Assembly (NCBI GenBank): GCA_964535155.1
Contig: CAZHSR010000019.1
Span: forward strand, 1 to 15,969
Length of the DNA stretch: 15,969 nt
Direction of reading: 5' to 3'
Source of the DNA: JAGPFW01 sp964535155
GTDB lineage: Bacteria > Patescibacteriota > WWE3 > UBA101185 > UBA10185
A model generated the notes under the pieces. It was not told where the DNA came from and did not search any database. It saw only the letters and a program-made list of their open reading frames with translations. Of the stretch, positions 6,083 through 14,000 are shown in pieces (the stretch's first letter is position 1; each line of letters starts with the position of its first letter). A program made the position numbers and the translations under genes.

Positions 6083-7291
6083 CTAAATATTTGGTATAGC
6101 TCCATATGTACCTGCTATATATTTTGCATAGTAATTTTCATCTGAGCGTACCCCAGTCATAGTGTCTAGTCGCCATGACTCGCTTGATCCTTTCTCATTT
6201 TTTTCTACTAAAGTAATTTGGTACTTATCTATAATGCTTAGGAGTAAGTGACTGTGTGTGCTAATAAGTAACTGCGCATTTTTAGGGTTGGTCTCTGGAT
6301 GTATAAAGAGATTGTACAGCTCTATTACTATTTCAGGGTGTAGATTTACATCAAATTCATCTACTATTGCTATACTTCCTGTTGCAAGTGCATTTAATAT
6401 GATTTTCAGTATTACAAACAATTGTTTAGTACCCGAAGATTCATATATTATAGGAAGTTTATGTTCTTTTGCGCCAAAAAGATGTACGGCTTGTATATTC
6501 TTTATTGTTATTTCGTTATCGGACTTTTCTTTATCGAAAAGAATTTGATTAAGTCCCAAATCAAATTGAGATAATAACTTTTCGGCCGCCTCTTTTAGCT
6601 TCTCATTGTTACTATAGAATAGTAAAGCCTCAAACCATTGTGGTAATTTATTAGGTGTGCTGGGGTCACCTAGCCACCCTGCCTCTACTACATTGGTCTC
6701 TATTTGTTCCCAATATTTTGCAATATGTTGACTTTCTTTATGATTTAGTCGAATAGCAGTACTTAATAAACTTGCGTTTGTACGCTGTGAGTTTTCTACA
6801 CCTTCAGGCAAATCAAAGCTAGGATCCTTAAGAATATAGTTGTTCTTTTGTTTATCCCATTTTCGAGAGAATAGAGTTTTTGTGGAATACTTTTTCTTTT
6901 TAAAACTTGTAACTTTGAGAGATTCTTTTAATATTCTTTCCTTATTCACGGTAAGAGAGTGTATATATATCCCCTCATTTATTTCAAAAACAACAGATAA
7001 ATTTGCAGATTTATTAGTATCGCTTCCCAAAAAAGTGTGAATCGGAATTTTGGATTCAGGACTTCGATTAAACGATTCTATAATTATCCAACGAAAGAAA
7101 GGCAAGACTTTTAGGAGGTTTGTTTTACCAGAAGCATTAGCTCCAATTACTGCTTCTACCTTTGAGAGTTTATTGCCCAAAGGGGTCTCAAAATATCCAT
7201 TACCTTTAGGAGTTATATTACTCACCTTAAAGTTTAGAGAGGATTTCTCCCCAAAGGAGTAAAAGTTTTCGCACGAGAAAGAATGTATCAT
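6083..7291 (-). CDS. ABC/AAA-type ATPase (RloA/AAA_15-like), partner of RloB-like protein
   Basis: This is a 402-residue SMC/RecF-like ATPase of the type paired with RloB, OLD-like or DUF4435 proteins in antiphage systems. It begins with the typical strand MIHSFSCENFYSFGEKSSLNF. It then has Walker A GANASGKT (residues 50-57), a Ser-Gly signature near 285 (YESSGTKQLF), Walker B IAIVDEFDVNLHPE near 310 and the H-switch STHSHLL near 343. The coiled-coil insert is short, unlike SMC proteins. I chose the ATG at 7291: a TAAAAT hexamer ends seven bases before it, giving a leaderless transcript. An in-frame TTG at 7309 would place that -10 inside the gene and adds only six residues. It lies upstream of the rloB-like gene, and the pair runs convergent to groEL. 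Confidence 0.85.
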   Translation of the reverse strand: MIHSFSCENFYSFGEKSSLNFKVSNITPKGNGYFETPLGNKLSKVEAVIGANASGKTNLLKVLPFFRWIIIESFNRSPESKIPIHTFLGSDTNKSANLSVVFEINEGIYIHSLTVNKERILKESLKVTSFKKKKYSTKTLFSRKWDKQKNNYILKDPSFDLPEGVENSQRTNASLLSTAIRLNHKESQHIAKYWEQIETNVVEAGWLGDPSTPNKLPQWFEALLFYSNNEKLKEAAEKLLSQFDLGLNQILFDKEKSDNEITIKNIQAVHLFGAKEHKLPIIYESSGTKQLFVILKIILNALATGSIAIVDEFDVNLHPEIVIELYNLFIHPETNPKNAQLLISTHSHLLLSIIDKYQITLVEKNEKGSSESWRLDTMTGVRSDENYYAKYIAGTYGAIPNI

Positions 7292-7298
7292 ATGTGTT

Positions 7299-7326
7299 AT
7301 TTTACTCAATTTCGGGAAAATTACAA
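7299..7326 (-). promoter_or_regulatory. Candidate promoter of the ATPase/RloB pair
   Basis: On the minus strand TTGTAA (7326-7321), a 16-base spacer and TAAAAT (7304-7299) are followed seven bases later by the ATG. The -35 is weak (4/6), the -10 is good (5/6). The transcript would have no leader. Confidence 0.4.
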
Positions 7327-7328
7327 CA

Positions 7329-7352
7329 TTTTCTACAAATTTTTGTTGAAAA
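7329..7352. repeat. Imperfect palindrome upstream of the ATPase promoter
   Basis: TTTTCTACAAA (7329-7339) and TTTGTTGAAAA (7342-7352) are inverted copies with one mismatch, separated by TT. The element sits two bases upstream of the predicted -35 of the ATPase gene, where a regulator could bind. It is AT-rich, so chance is possible. Confidence 0.4.
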
Positions 7353-7390
7353 TCACAGAATTCTTGGATTTAGAGATATTAAGACCCCAA

Positions 7391-7417
7391 AGGAAGAGGG
7401 AAAAACCCCCTCTTCCT
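7391..7417 (-). terminator. Strong hairpin after hsp20, possible terminator
   Basis: AGGAAGAGGG (7391-7400) and CCCTCTTCCT (7408-7417) form a perfect ten-base-pair stem with a seven-base loop. It lies 22 bases past the hsp20 stop. On the minus strand it is followed by only three T before GGGG, so it is a weak intrinsic terminator, or instead an RNA-stabilising 3' hairpin separating hsp20 from the ATPase gene. Confidence 0.55.
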
Positions 7418-7438
7418 CAGCCTCATAAAGATCTTATC

Positions 7439-7864
7439 CTAACTATTTTTTCCTCTAACCTCAATCCTCTTTCTCTTCTCCTCTTCCGCTACAGGAATAG
7501 TTACCTTTAGTACCCCATCTGTCACTTCTGCATCAGCCCTGTCAGCATTTACCCCTCTTGGAAGGTTTACAGAATAATGGAAAGACCTTTGTCTTGTCTC
7601 CTTGTAAACAGCCTTCTTGGCTTCTTTTTGCTCATCAGTTTCTTCCATTGAGGCTTCAATGGTTAAAACATTTCCTTCCCAGAAAATTTCTACTTTATCT
7701 TCTGGAATACCAGGAATTTGAGCTTCCACTACAACAAAGTCATCTTTTTCGTAAATATCTAATCCTGAAGATTGTGGGAAATTATCCCAGTTTGAATTAA
7801 AAGTTGGCCAGAGATCCTCATCCCAAAGGGAAGGACCCCATCGATTCCATTTTACTATTGCCAT
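7439..7864 (-). CDS. Small heat-shock protein, Hsp20/alpha-crystallin family
   Basis: Small heat-shock proteins are ATP-independent holdases that bind unfolding proteins during stress. The 141-residue protein has a Trp-rich N-terminal arm (residues 1-30, e.g. KWNRWGPSLWDEDLW). An alpha-crystallin domain follows from about 34 to 125 (LDIYEKDDFVVVEAQIPGIPEDKVEI, RSFHYSVNLPRGVN, DGVLKVTIPV). The C-terminal tail has an I-x-V motif (IEV, residues 134-136) used for oligomer assembly. The ATG is preceded by AGGAGGTGA with ten bases spacing, a strong site in a leader of roughly 55 bases. A CIRCE-like element overlaps its promoter, so it probably responds to the same stress signal as groESL. It is a single-gene unit, separated from the ATPase gene by a hairpin. 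Confidence 0.95.
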   Translation of the reverse strand: MAIVKWNRWGPSLWDEDLWPTFNSNWDNFPQSSGLDIYEKDDFVVVEAQIPGIPEDKVEIFWEGNVLTIEASMEETDEQKEAKKAVYKETRQRSFHYSVNLPRGVNADRADAEVTDGVLKVTIPVAEEEKRKRIEVRGKNS

Positions 7865-7923
7865 CTACTTTATTTCACCTCCTATGATGTTAATTAAGTA
7901 ATCTTGGCGTTTATACGCTCTTC

Positions 7924-7957
7924 TTGTCAGTCTATTACCATGAGTGCCAAGTGTCAA
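7924..7957 (-). promoter_or_regulatory. hsp20 promoter with degenerate CIRCE-like operator
   Basis: On the minus strand TTGACA (7957-7952), a 17-base spacer and TAGACT (7934-7929) form the promoter. Between and overlapping them is TTGGCACTC-N9-GACTGACAA (7950-7924), which matches CIRCE at 8/9 in the first half-site and 6/9 in the second. The operator is weaker than at groESL but similarly overlaps the promoter, which supports HrcA control. Confidence 0.6.
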
Positions 7958-7967
7958 GCAATTTTGG

Positions 7968-7995
7968 TTGAAATATATTTTTGTTGATATATACT
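7968..7995 (+). promoter_or_regulatory. Promoter of the RNA methyltransferase gene (leaderless)
   Basis: TTGAAA (7968-7973), a 16-base spacer and TATACT (7990-7995) precede the ATG at 8002 by six bases. The predicted start of transcription falls on the start codon. It stands back to back with the hsp20 promoter: the two -35 hexamers are ten bases apart. Confidence 0.55.
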
Positions 7996-8001
7996 ACATC
8001 T

Positions 8002-8796
8002 ATGCTAATAACAAGCAAACAAAACCCAAAAATTAAAGAAACTACAAAGCTAAAAATGAAGAAATATCGCGATGGGCAGAAGAAATTTCTAGTGGAAGGG
8101 TATTATCCTATTAAATTTGCTCTGCAAAACAATTACCCCTTGGAAGAGCTTTTTGTTTGCAATGAATTACTAAGAGAAAAGTTTAATAATCAGGAAATTA
8201 TTTCTCAATGTAAAGACAAGGGAGTCATAATTACAGAAGTTCCTGAACATGTTTTTACAAAACTTTCCTCTTTTGAAAGCCCCGAGGGTTTAGTTGCGGT
8301 TGCTCCGCAAAAAACTAATCCGTTGTTAGGTTATAAATCGGAAAAAAATGGAATCTACATTGTCATAGAATCCATTGAAAAACTTGGAAATCTTGGAGCA
8401 ATTTTTAGACTTGCCGATAATGCTGGAGCAAAGGGCGTAATTGTGTGTGACATGCGTGCTGACATTTACAATCCAGAAACCATAAGAAGCAGCGTTGGTA
8501 CCTTTTTTAGCATTAACATTTTGCAGGCCTCTTCGCAGGAAGCTATTGATTGGTGCAAGGAAAATGGTGTAAAAACTTTGGCTACTTCCCCTCAAGCAGA
8601 GCATGTTTATACAGATCTAGATTTAACTGGTTCTATAGCTATTGTTATGGGCACAGAGTACGCAGGCTTAACCGATTTATGGTTAAAAAATGCGGATGAG
8701 AAGATTTTAATCCCTATGTTTGGGCAGGCAAATTCTTTGAGTGTAACGGCTTCTACTGCTGTGGTTTTGTATGAGGCTGTGAGGCAAAGAGTTTAG
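8002..8796 (+). CDS. SpoU/TrmH-family RNA 2'-O-methyltransferase
   Basis: This SPOUT enzyme uses S-adenosylmethionine to methylate a ribose 2'-OH in rRNA or tRNA; the target nucleotide cannot be read from the sequence. In 264 residues it has an N-terminal L7Ae-like RNA-binding domain (about 1-105, ending FESPEGLVAVA) and the knotted catalytic domain (about 117-264). Family motif 1 is IESIEKLGNLGAIFRLADNAG (N130, R136). Motif 2 is VMGTEYAGL (216-224). Motif 3, which forms the cofactor-binding knot, is IPMFGQANSLSVTASTAVVL. I chose the ATG at 8002 over an in-frame TTG at 7981 because the latter lies within the promoter spacer. There is no Shine-Dalgarno site; the mRNA is probably leaderless. 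RlmB and TsnR-like enzymes are the closest known types. Confidence 0.9.
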   Translation: MLITSKQNPKIKETTKLKMKKYRDGQKKFLVEGYYPIKFALQNNYPLEELFVCNELLREKFNNQEIISQCKDKGVIITEVPEHVFTKLSSFESPEGLVAVAPQKTNPLLGYKSEKNGIYIVIESIEKLGNLGAIFRLADNAGAKGVIVCDMRADIYNPETIRSSVGTFFSINILQASSQEAIDWCKENGVKTLATSPQAEHVYTDLDLTGSIAIVMGTEYAGLTDLWLKNADEKILIPMFGQANSLSVTASTAVVLYEAVRQRV

Positions 8797-9083
8797 AATT
8801 CATGCTCCCTGTGCTGTTTGGTTGAAATCTATGTTTAAGAAAAGAGACCCTCAGTCGTTAATAATTTGTTTACAGCTGAAATTAGAAGGTAGTGATGAGA
8901 AAAGTACCCTACTGATTGTGTGAGTATAGGAAACGCATTTCGTCTTATACTGTCAATACCCTCCCCAAAAGCTGAACCCTTTAAACTGTGGTTTGCTAGT
9001 TGTCCTCAAAAATGGGACAACTGGAAATGCTATTTTGGCTAAGAATTATCTGGGAAATAGCGAAAAGAGTCTTCTAACATAAA
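8797..9083. other. Gene-free spacer between convergent genes, with two inverted repeats
   Basis: No credible gene, tRNA or T-tailed terminator is visible. Two stem-forming inverted repeats stand next to each other. One pairs AGTTGTCC (8998-9005) with GGACAACT (9015-9022), extendable to ten pairs. The other pairs GCTATTT (9029-9035) with AAATAGC (9055-9061). They may be weak factor-independent ends for the convergent methyltransferase and nucleotidyltransferase transcripts, or part of a structured RNA. Confidence 0.35.
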
Positions 9084-9914
9084 CTAAGCCTCATATTTTC
9101 CCAAAATCTCCTCCGTTTTGTCGTACTTATTAAAATGAATAAAATTCTTTCTTACCTCTTCGGTTGTAATTTTTGGACTCATGAAAACCCTTTGCCCAAA
9201 AAAGAAAACGATTTCAAATAAATCCAAAACATTTGGCAATCTCCCTTCCAATTTACCTACCTCTTCAAACTCAAAATTTGGAAAAAACTCGTTTATCCAT
9301 TTGTTTTGTGATAAAAATCGTAAATACGCATTATTTCTATTTATAACCACTTGCATTCGCACTATCTCTGCTGCCACATAAGCGTTTTGCTTTTCTTTTG
9401 GCCATGCCAGAGCCTTTTCTGAAACCAACAAATTTGGGCAAATTTTTCCGCTTGGCATTTCTGGCGTTCTATAAATACCCCAAATCTTTAGGTACATTAC
9501 AACAAAAAACCTTGTTAGCCAGAGTCGATTCTTTTTTGCAATAATAAAAATATCAACATCATCCTTATCTTCTGGATTTGAGGCTGCCAAACTTCCTGTG
9601 AGAGCAAGCATATGAATCCAAGGAATTCTCTCTAATCCTTTTAGCAACTTTGAATACTTTTTATACAACTTTTTTGCCTGCGTCTGCTTTTGATTCCAAT
9701 TTACACATTTTTCCCCCTTCAGCCTATAAGCATTTCCCTTTTTTATAACAATTTTTTTTTGCACCAGCTTTTTAACCGAATTTTGCAAATCCTCATACGC
9801 AATTTTTTCATCTATATACATAGCAATTTGAAAAAAACTTAAAGGATAGTGAAAAATATTTGAATATTGAAGTGCCCTTAAAACCGAATCTTCCACATTT
9901 TCTTTTTTTGTCAT
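9084..9914 (-). CDS. Nucleotidyltransferase-domain protein (Pol beta superfamily) with N-terminal helical domain
   Basis: The 276-residue protein carries the nucleotidyltransferase signature ALTGSLAASNPEDKDDVDIFII. It has the G107-S108 pair and metal-binding D119 and D121 (D-x-D), so it should transfer a nucleotide from NTP to an unknown acceptor. Residues 1-70 look like a winged-helix domain (DSVLRALQYSNIFHYPLSFFQIAMYI ... LVQKKIVIKKGNAYRL), suggesting nucleic acid or partner binding. Residues 125-276 are helical and basic with no further motif I recognise. It begins one base after the rnhA stop and has no ribosome-binding site, so it is the third, coupled gene of the wzz operon. Whether it modifies a sugar, a protein or RNA cannot be told. 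Confidence 0.75.
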   Translation of the reverse strand: MTKKENVEDSVLRALQYSNIFHYPLSFFQIAMYIDEKIAYEDLQNSVKKLVQKKIVIKKGNAYRLKGEKCVNWNQKQTQAKKLYKKYSKLLKGLERIPWIHMLALTGSLAASNPEDKDDVDIFIIAKKNRLWLTRFFVVMYLKIWGIYRTPEMPSGKICPNLLVSEKALAWPKEKQNAYVAAEIVRMQVVINRNNAYLRFLSQNKWINEFFPNFEFEEVGKLEGRLPNVLDLFEIVFFFGQRVFMSPKITTEEVRKNFIHFNKYDKTEEILGKYEA

Positions 9915-9915
9915 A

Positions 9916-10323
9916 TTAGGATAAAAATTTGTCTAAAGCTAAATTTACCATTGCATCAGCTTCTTTATTCTTTTCTCTTTTAACATGTTTGTATTCAATG
10001 GAGTCAAACTTGGGTTCCAGTCTTTTTATTTCAGCAAAAAATCCCATGAGATTTGGACTTTTCATTTTGTAAATGCCCTTGAGCTGCTTAACAATTAACT
10101 CGCTGTCTAAAATACATTCCAAATTTTTCACGCCTTCTTGAATTGCTGTTTTTAAGCCTAGAACCAATGCTTGATATTCCGCTTCATTATTTGTTCCTTT
10201 GCCCAAGTACTTTCCGCCTTTTTTTACTATTTCTTCCTTGGAGTTGCAAAGAACTACTCCCGCTGCGGAAGGGCCTGGATTCCCTCTAGAACCGCCATCT
10301 GTATATAAAGTAAATTTTTCCAT
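9916..10323 (-). CDS. rnhA: Ribonuclease HI-like protein (archaeal-type subfamily)
   Basis: RNase H cuts the RNA strand of RNA-DNA hybrids. All four catalytic carboxylates are visible in this 135-residue protein: D9 in LYTDGGSRGNPGPSA, E49 in TNNEAEYQAL, D73 in CILDSELIVKQL and D123 in KEADAMVNLA. The compact form without the basic handle of E. coli RNase HI, and the GGSRGNPG and NNEAEY spellings, point to the archaeal/Bacillus YpdQ-like group. Its ATG shares one base with the wzz stop (TAATG), and AGAGGA lies six bases upstream inside wzz, so translation is coupled. Pairing of an RNase H gene with a polysaccharide chain-length gene has no obvious functional logic and may simply reflect genome packing. 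Confidence 0.93.
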   Translation of the reverse strand: MEKFTLYTDGGSRGNPGPSAAGVVLCNSKEEIVKKGGKYLGKGTNNEAEYQALVLGLKTAIQEGVKNLECILDSELIVKQLKGIYKMKSPNLMGFFAEIKRLEPKFDSIEYKHVKREKNKEADAMVNLALDKFLS

Positions 10324-10955
10324 TATTTTTCCTCTTTCTGGGGCAGATTTTTATAAAAATATGTTTTTAGTGCCAAAAAGAAGGTTCCTGCTCCTAAAAA
10401 AACCAGTCCGCCAATTGCCCCAAAAATAAATGGATTTTGAGTTAAGTCTCTTGTCCAAATCTTGGAATTTGTAGCCTCCACAAAAAGTTGTGAATCCGCT
10501 TTTTGATTTAGATCCTCTATTGTTTTGGTTGTAATCCCCGTCAAAACCTCCCAAATTCTTTCCGACTCTTCCACCGAATTTGCACGAACTTCTACATTTA
10601 TCAATTGAGGACCCGCATTTTTAACCCTAATTTTTCGCCTTAAACTACGCAAATTCCTTTCGGTTACATTAAGGTCTAATTCTTTAAGCACTTCAGCATG
10701 TAAATTTTTATCTTCCAAAAACCCTCTCACAGTGTTAGTAAAAGAAAGTGCAGTTTGTTGATCATAATAGCCAGAATAGGCATAAAATTCTGTTTCTTTT
10801 GTCACTTTTCGGCCTACAAACAAGGTTCCACTACTAATATATTTTGTTGGTAAAAGCGCAAATGTAGCTACGCCAGAAAAAAGTCCTAAAACAAAACATA
10901 TCGCCAAGTTTTTATAAGTTTTTGCAAAGAAATCAAGTACCTCTTTTAAGTCCAT
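10323..10955 (-). CDS. Wzz/chain-length-determinant-like inner-membrane protein
   Basis: Wzz-type proteins sit in the cytoplasmic membrane and set the length of exported polysaccharide chains. The 210-residue protein has the expected plan. A short cytoplasmic N-terminus is followed by TM1 at about 17-36 (LAICFVLGLFSGVATFALLP) and the YISSGTLFVGR strand typical just outside TM1. An extracellular helical region follows, then TM2 at about 173-195 (FIFGAIGGLVFLGAGTFFLAL) and a Lys-rich tail. No Walker kinase domain is fused, so it is not a full Wzc-type kinase. I chose the ATG at 10955: TATAAT ends six bases before it. The upstream ATG at 10973 would put the -10 inside the coding region. It is the first gene of the wzz-rnhA-nucleotidyltransferase operon. 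Confidence 0.85.
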   Translation of the reverse strand: MDLKEVLDFFAKTYKNLAICFVLGLFSGVATFALLPTKYISSGTLFVGRKVTKETEFYAYSGYYDQQTALSFTNTVRGFLEDKNLHAEVLKELDLNVTERNLRSLRRKIRVKNAGPQLINVEVRANSVEESERIWEVLTGITTKTIEDLNQKADSQLFVEATNSKIWTRDLTQNPFIFGAIGGLVFLGAGTFFLALKTYFYKNLPQKEEK

Positions 10956-10961
10956 AAAACC

Positions 10962-10967
10962 ATTATA
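10962..10967 (-). promoter_or_regulatory. -10 element of the wzz operon (leaderless start)
   Basis: A perfect TATAAT on the minus strand ends six bases before the chosen wzz ATG. No good -35 is visible. The spacing puts the transcript start at the start codon. Confidence 0.45.
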
Positions 10968-10985
10968 ATGCATAAATTTTTGTTA

Positions 10986-10991
10986 TATACT
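10986..10991 (+). promoter_or_regulatory. Candidate -10 of the SDR-DUF4012 gene
   Basis: TATACT lies 19 bases before the ATG at 11011, predicting a leader of only about 12 bases without a Shine-Dalgarno site. No convincing -35 is present. It faces the wzz promoter, with about 20 bases between the two -10 elements. Confidence 0.35.
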
Positions 10992-11010
10992 AAATTAAGA
11001 AACTGCCCAT

Positions 11011-14000
11011 ATGCCTAAAGATTCTATAATTAAAAAATCTGCCTCAGTCCCTACTTTTCTTGTCTCTAACGGTGTTTCTTATTTGGGTTTAAATTTGTGC
11101 AAAGTCTTGTTGGAAAAAGGGGCAAGGGTTGTTGCTTTAGATGTAGTAAACGACGAGGTTCGAGCAAGAGCAGGGGAGCTTTTAAAAAATCCAAATTTTG
11201 CACTTTTTAATGTGGATTTAAATTCTGGAGTCCCCAATAAAATTGAATCTGTAGATTATGTTTTTCAGTTGATGTACCCAGATGATTTTGGAAATGTTGG
11301 ATCAGATGAGGGGGAGGATTTGGTGGCACAGGCTTTTGGTACAAAAAGCTTATTGGATTTAGCTGTTGCTTCAAAAGCAAAATTTGCTTTGGTGGAGCCA
11401 TGTTTTTCCTTGGTTAGGAACAGGGATGATGGGTTGGGCGGTTCTAGTGGCGTTGGCATAAAAAGTCTTAGTAATGCTGGATCCGAATCTCTTTCCGATT
11501 TTTCTTACGATAAAAACAGTGAATTTTTAAGATCTCTGGTTTGGGATTATGTTCAAAAGAAAAAGCTTGATGGAAGAATTGTAAGACTTGGCCCTGTTTA
11601 TGGTCCTGGTATGAGTTTAGATTCTATGGAAGGCTTAAGTGGGTTTTTGAGTTCAATTTTGGATGGTCGTCCTTTGAGAATTTTGGGGGATGGCGTTGAT
11701 AAATTGCCATATTTGTATATTTCCGATGCGGTTGATGGCTTGATAAAAGCTTTATTTTATAAAAAGACTTCTGGGCGAGTGTTTAAACTTTTAGGAGAAG
11801 CTTCTCATGCGGATTTGGAGTTAGCGTTTGTCTTAAGGAGCATGTCTAATTCCGATTTAAAAATGACCTATGTGGATGCCCCCAAAGAGGTTAGCTTAAG
11901 TTTTGATACTTTAGTTGGGGAACAAATCCCTCGATGGGAGGCAGAAGTAAACATTAAAGCTGGTCTAAAGGCTACTTTGGAGAGCTTTGGTTATGACACA
12001 AATTTGCATGCGTTTAAGCCTGCCAAAATGATTGAGCAAAAATTGGCCGAGGATTCTCCTCGATTTGAAGCCCCACAAAAGCAAGAAATAGCAAGGATTC
12101 CTGAAAAGAAGCCTATAAAACTTCCTAAAATTAAGGTTCCAAGGGTGATTTTTAGGCTCCCCAAGGTGAAATTACCAAAACTAGGGGATAAGTTTCGTGC
12201 TAAACCCCGAGGAGAATCCTCGATACAGCCTGCCCCTAAAGCCAATACCAAAAAATATGTCCTTTTTGGGATCTTAGTGGCAGTACTTTTTGCCCTTATT
12301 GCTCCCCTTTCGCTTACAGTTTTATTTGCAAAACAAGGATTATCCTCACTAGAAGAAGTGTCTTTAAACCTTTCACAACTGCAAACCAGCTCTTCTCAGG
12401 AGTCAGCTCGCAAAGCATTTACAAACTTTTTACAGGCAAGAAATTCGTTTAAGCAAACTCGATGGATTTTCCGCCTGACAGGAAAAGAAGCAACTTATAT
12501 TTCTTTAGACAATACCTTAGAATCTTCAGTTTATTTTAGCGGAGCCTTATACAGAACTTCAAAAGCTTTGGATCCTTTTAATTCGGTTTGGGAAGTACTT
12601 AAACCAAACTCTCCTGATACTTTTGCAGATGAGGATTTTGCAACAAGTGTAAAAGAGCTTACTTATGCAAGAAAAAGCATGGATATGGCACTAGCTAATT
12701 TTGATCAGGTCTCGCCAGAAAGCCTCCCAAAAGCCTTACAACCAAAGATTACTCAATACGGAGAAGTTTTAGCCCATTCGGATACTCTTTTAAGGGAAGT
12801 TTTGCTAATTGCAGATTCCCTTCCAAATGTTTTAGGTTTAAATAAGGAGCAAAAATACCTTTTACTTTTCCAAAATTCAAATGAAATTCGCCCAACAGGT
12901 GGATTTATAGGCTCTTATGCTCTGCTCACTTTGGATAAAGGAAAAATTCGTAGCCTGGTAATTGACGATATTTATAACCCAGATGGTCAAATAGATGTTC
13001 GTAAAATTGTTTCGGAAGTTCCCGCGCCAATAAAAGATTTCCTAAATGAAGATATTTTGCATATTAGAAACGCAAATTGGTCGCCAGATTTTCCACAAAC
13101 AGTGGCTTCAATAGAAGATTTGTTTTTTAAGTTAGAAAACCGCTCCTTTGATGGGGTGATTGCCCTAGACTTAAACATGGTTCAGTCTTTGCTAGAAGTG
13201 ACAGGACCAATTTTCTTGGCGGCATACAATGAGGAAATAAATTCGCAAAATCTTTATGAACGAGCTCAATTTCATGCCGAATTTGATTATCAGGAAGGCA
13301 TAAGTGAAAAGAGAAGTTTCTTAACAATTTTAGGAGGCAAATTAATGGAGCGACTTTTTGGTCTTTCGTCAGATAAATTGCCAGAATTTGGAGGTTCAAT
13401 TGTGAACTCACTTGGGTCGCGAAGTTTGCAAGTTTATTTAAAGGATCCAGTTATGTCCTCTTATTTGTCAGATAAAAAATGGAATGGAGGAGTTGTTGCA
13501 ACAGAGGGAGATTTCCTAATGGTCGTGAATGCAAATCTTGGTGGAACAAAGGCCAATTACTTTGTAAAAAATGCTTATGAATATTCAGTTACTTCAGACA
13601 CGCGGGATGGATTGTTGCGATCAACTTTGCAAATGAATTATCAGCACAATGGAGAAGATAATGCTTGGCCGGGAGGTCCTTACACGGATTATGTGCGAAT
13701 TTATGTTCCCGCAGGGGCAAAGTTGACAGGGGCAAAAATGGTGCGCAATGAGCTTGAGGTGACGGATATTTTTGGGCAGGTGGTTACATCGGGGGAGTTA
13801 GGTAAAACAGTTTTTGCAACAAGTTTTGTTATGCAGCCAAAGGAAACTTTGAGGGTGGAAATTTCTTATGATTTGCCAGAGACTTTGTCTTTAAATAAAG
13901 AGGTCAAAGATTACGCTTTGTATTGGCAAAAACAGGCAGGCACAAAGGGTGATTTGTTTAGATTTAGCTTTAAGGGTCCTTTTGGGACGGAAATAAGTTC

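Noticed and set aside
8831..8923. A 30-codon plus-strand frame (ATG 8831) in the spacer after the methyltransferase
   Set aside because: It has no ribosome-binding site, no promoter and no recognisable composition; it is expected by chance.
8930..8965. Promoter-like TTGACA and TATACT on the minus strand in the same spacer
   Set aside because: The hexamers are about 22 bases apart, too far for a sigma-70 promoter, and no gene follows on that strand before the methyltransferase coding region.
10956..10973. Upstream ATG for wzz at 10973
   Set aside because: The perfect TATAAT at 10962-10967 lies inside this extension, and the extra six residues (MHYNGF) are not typical for the family.
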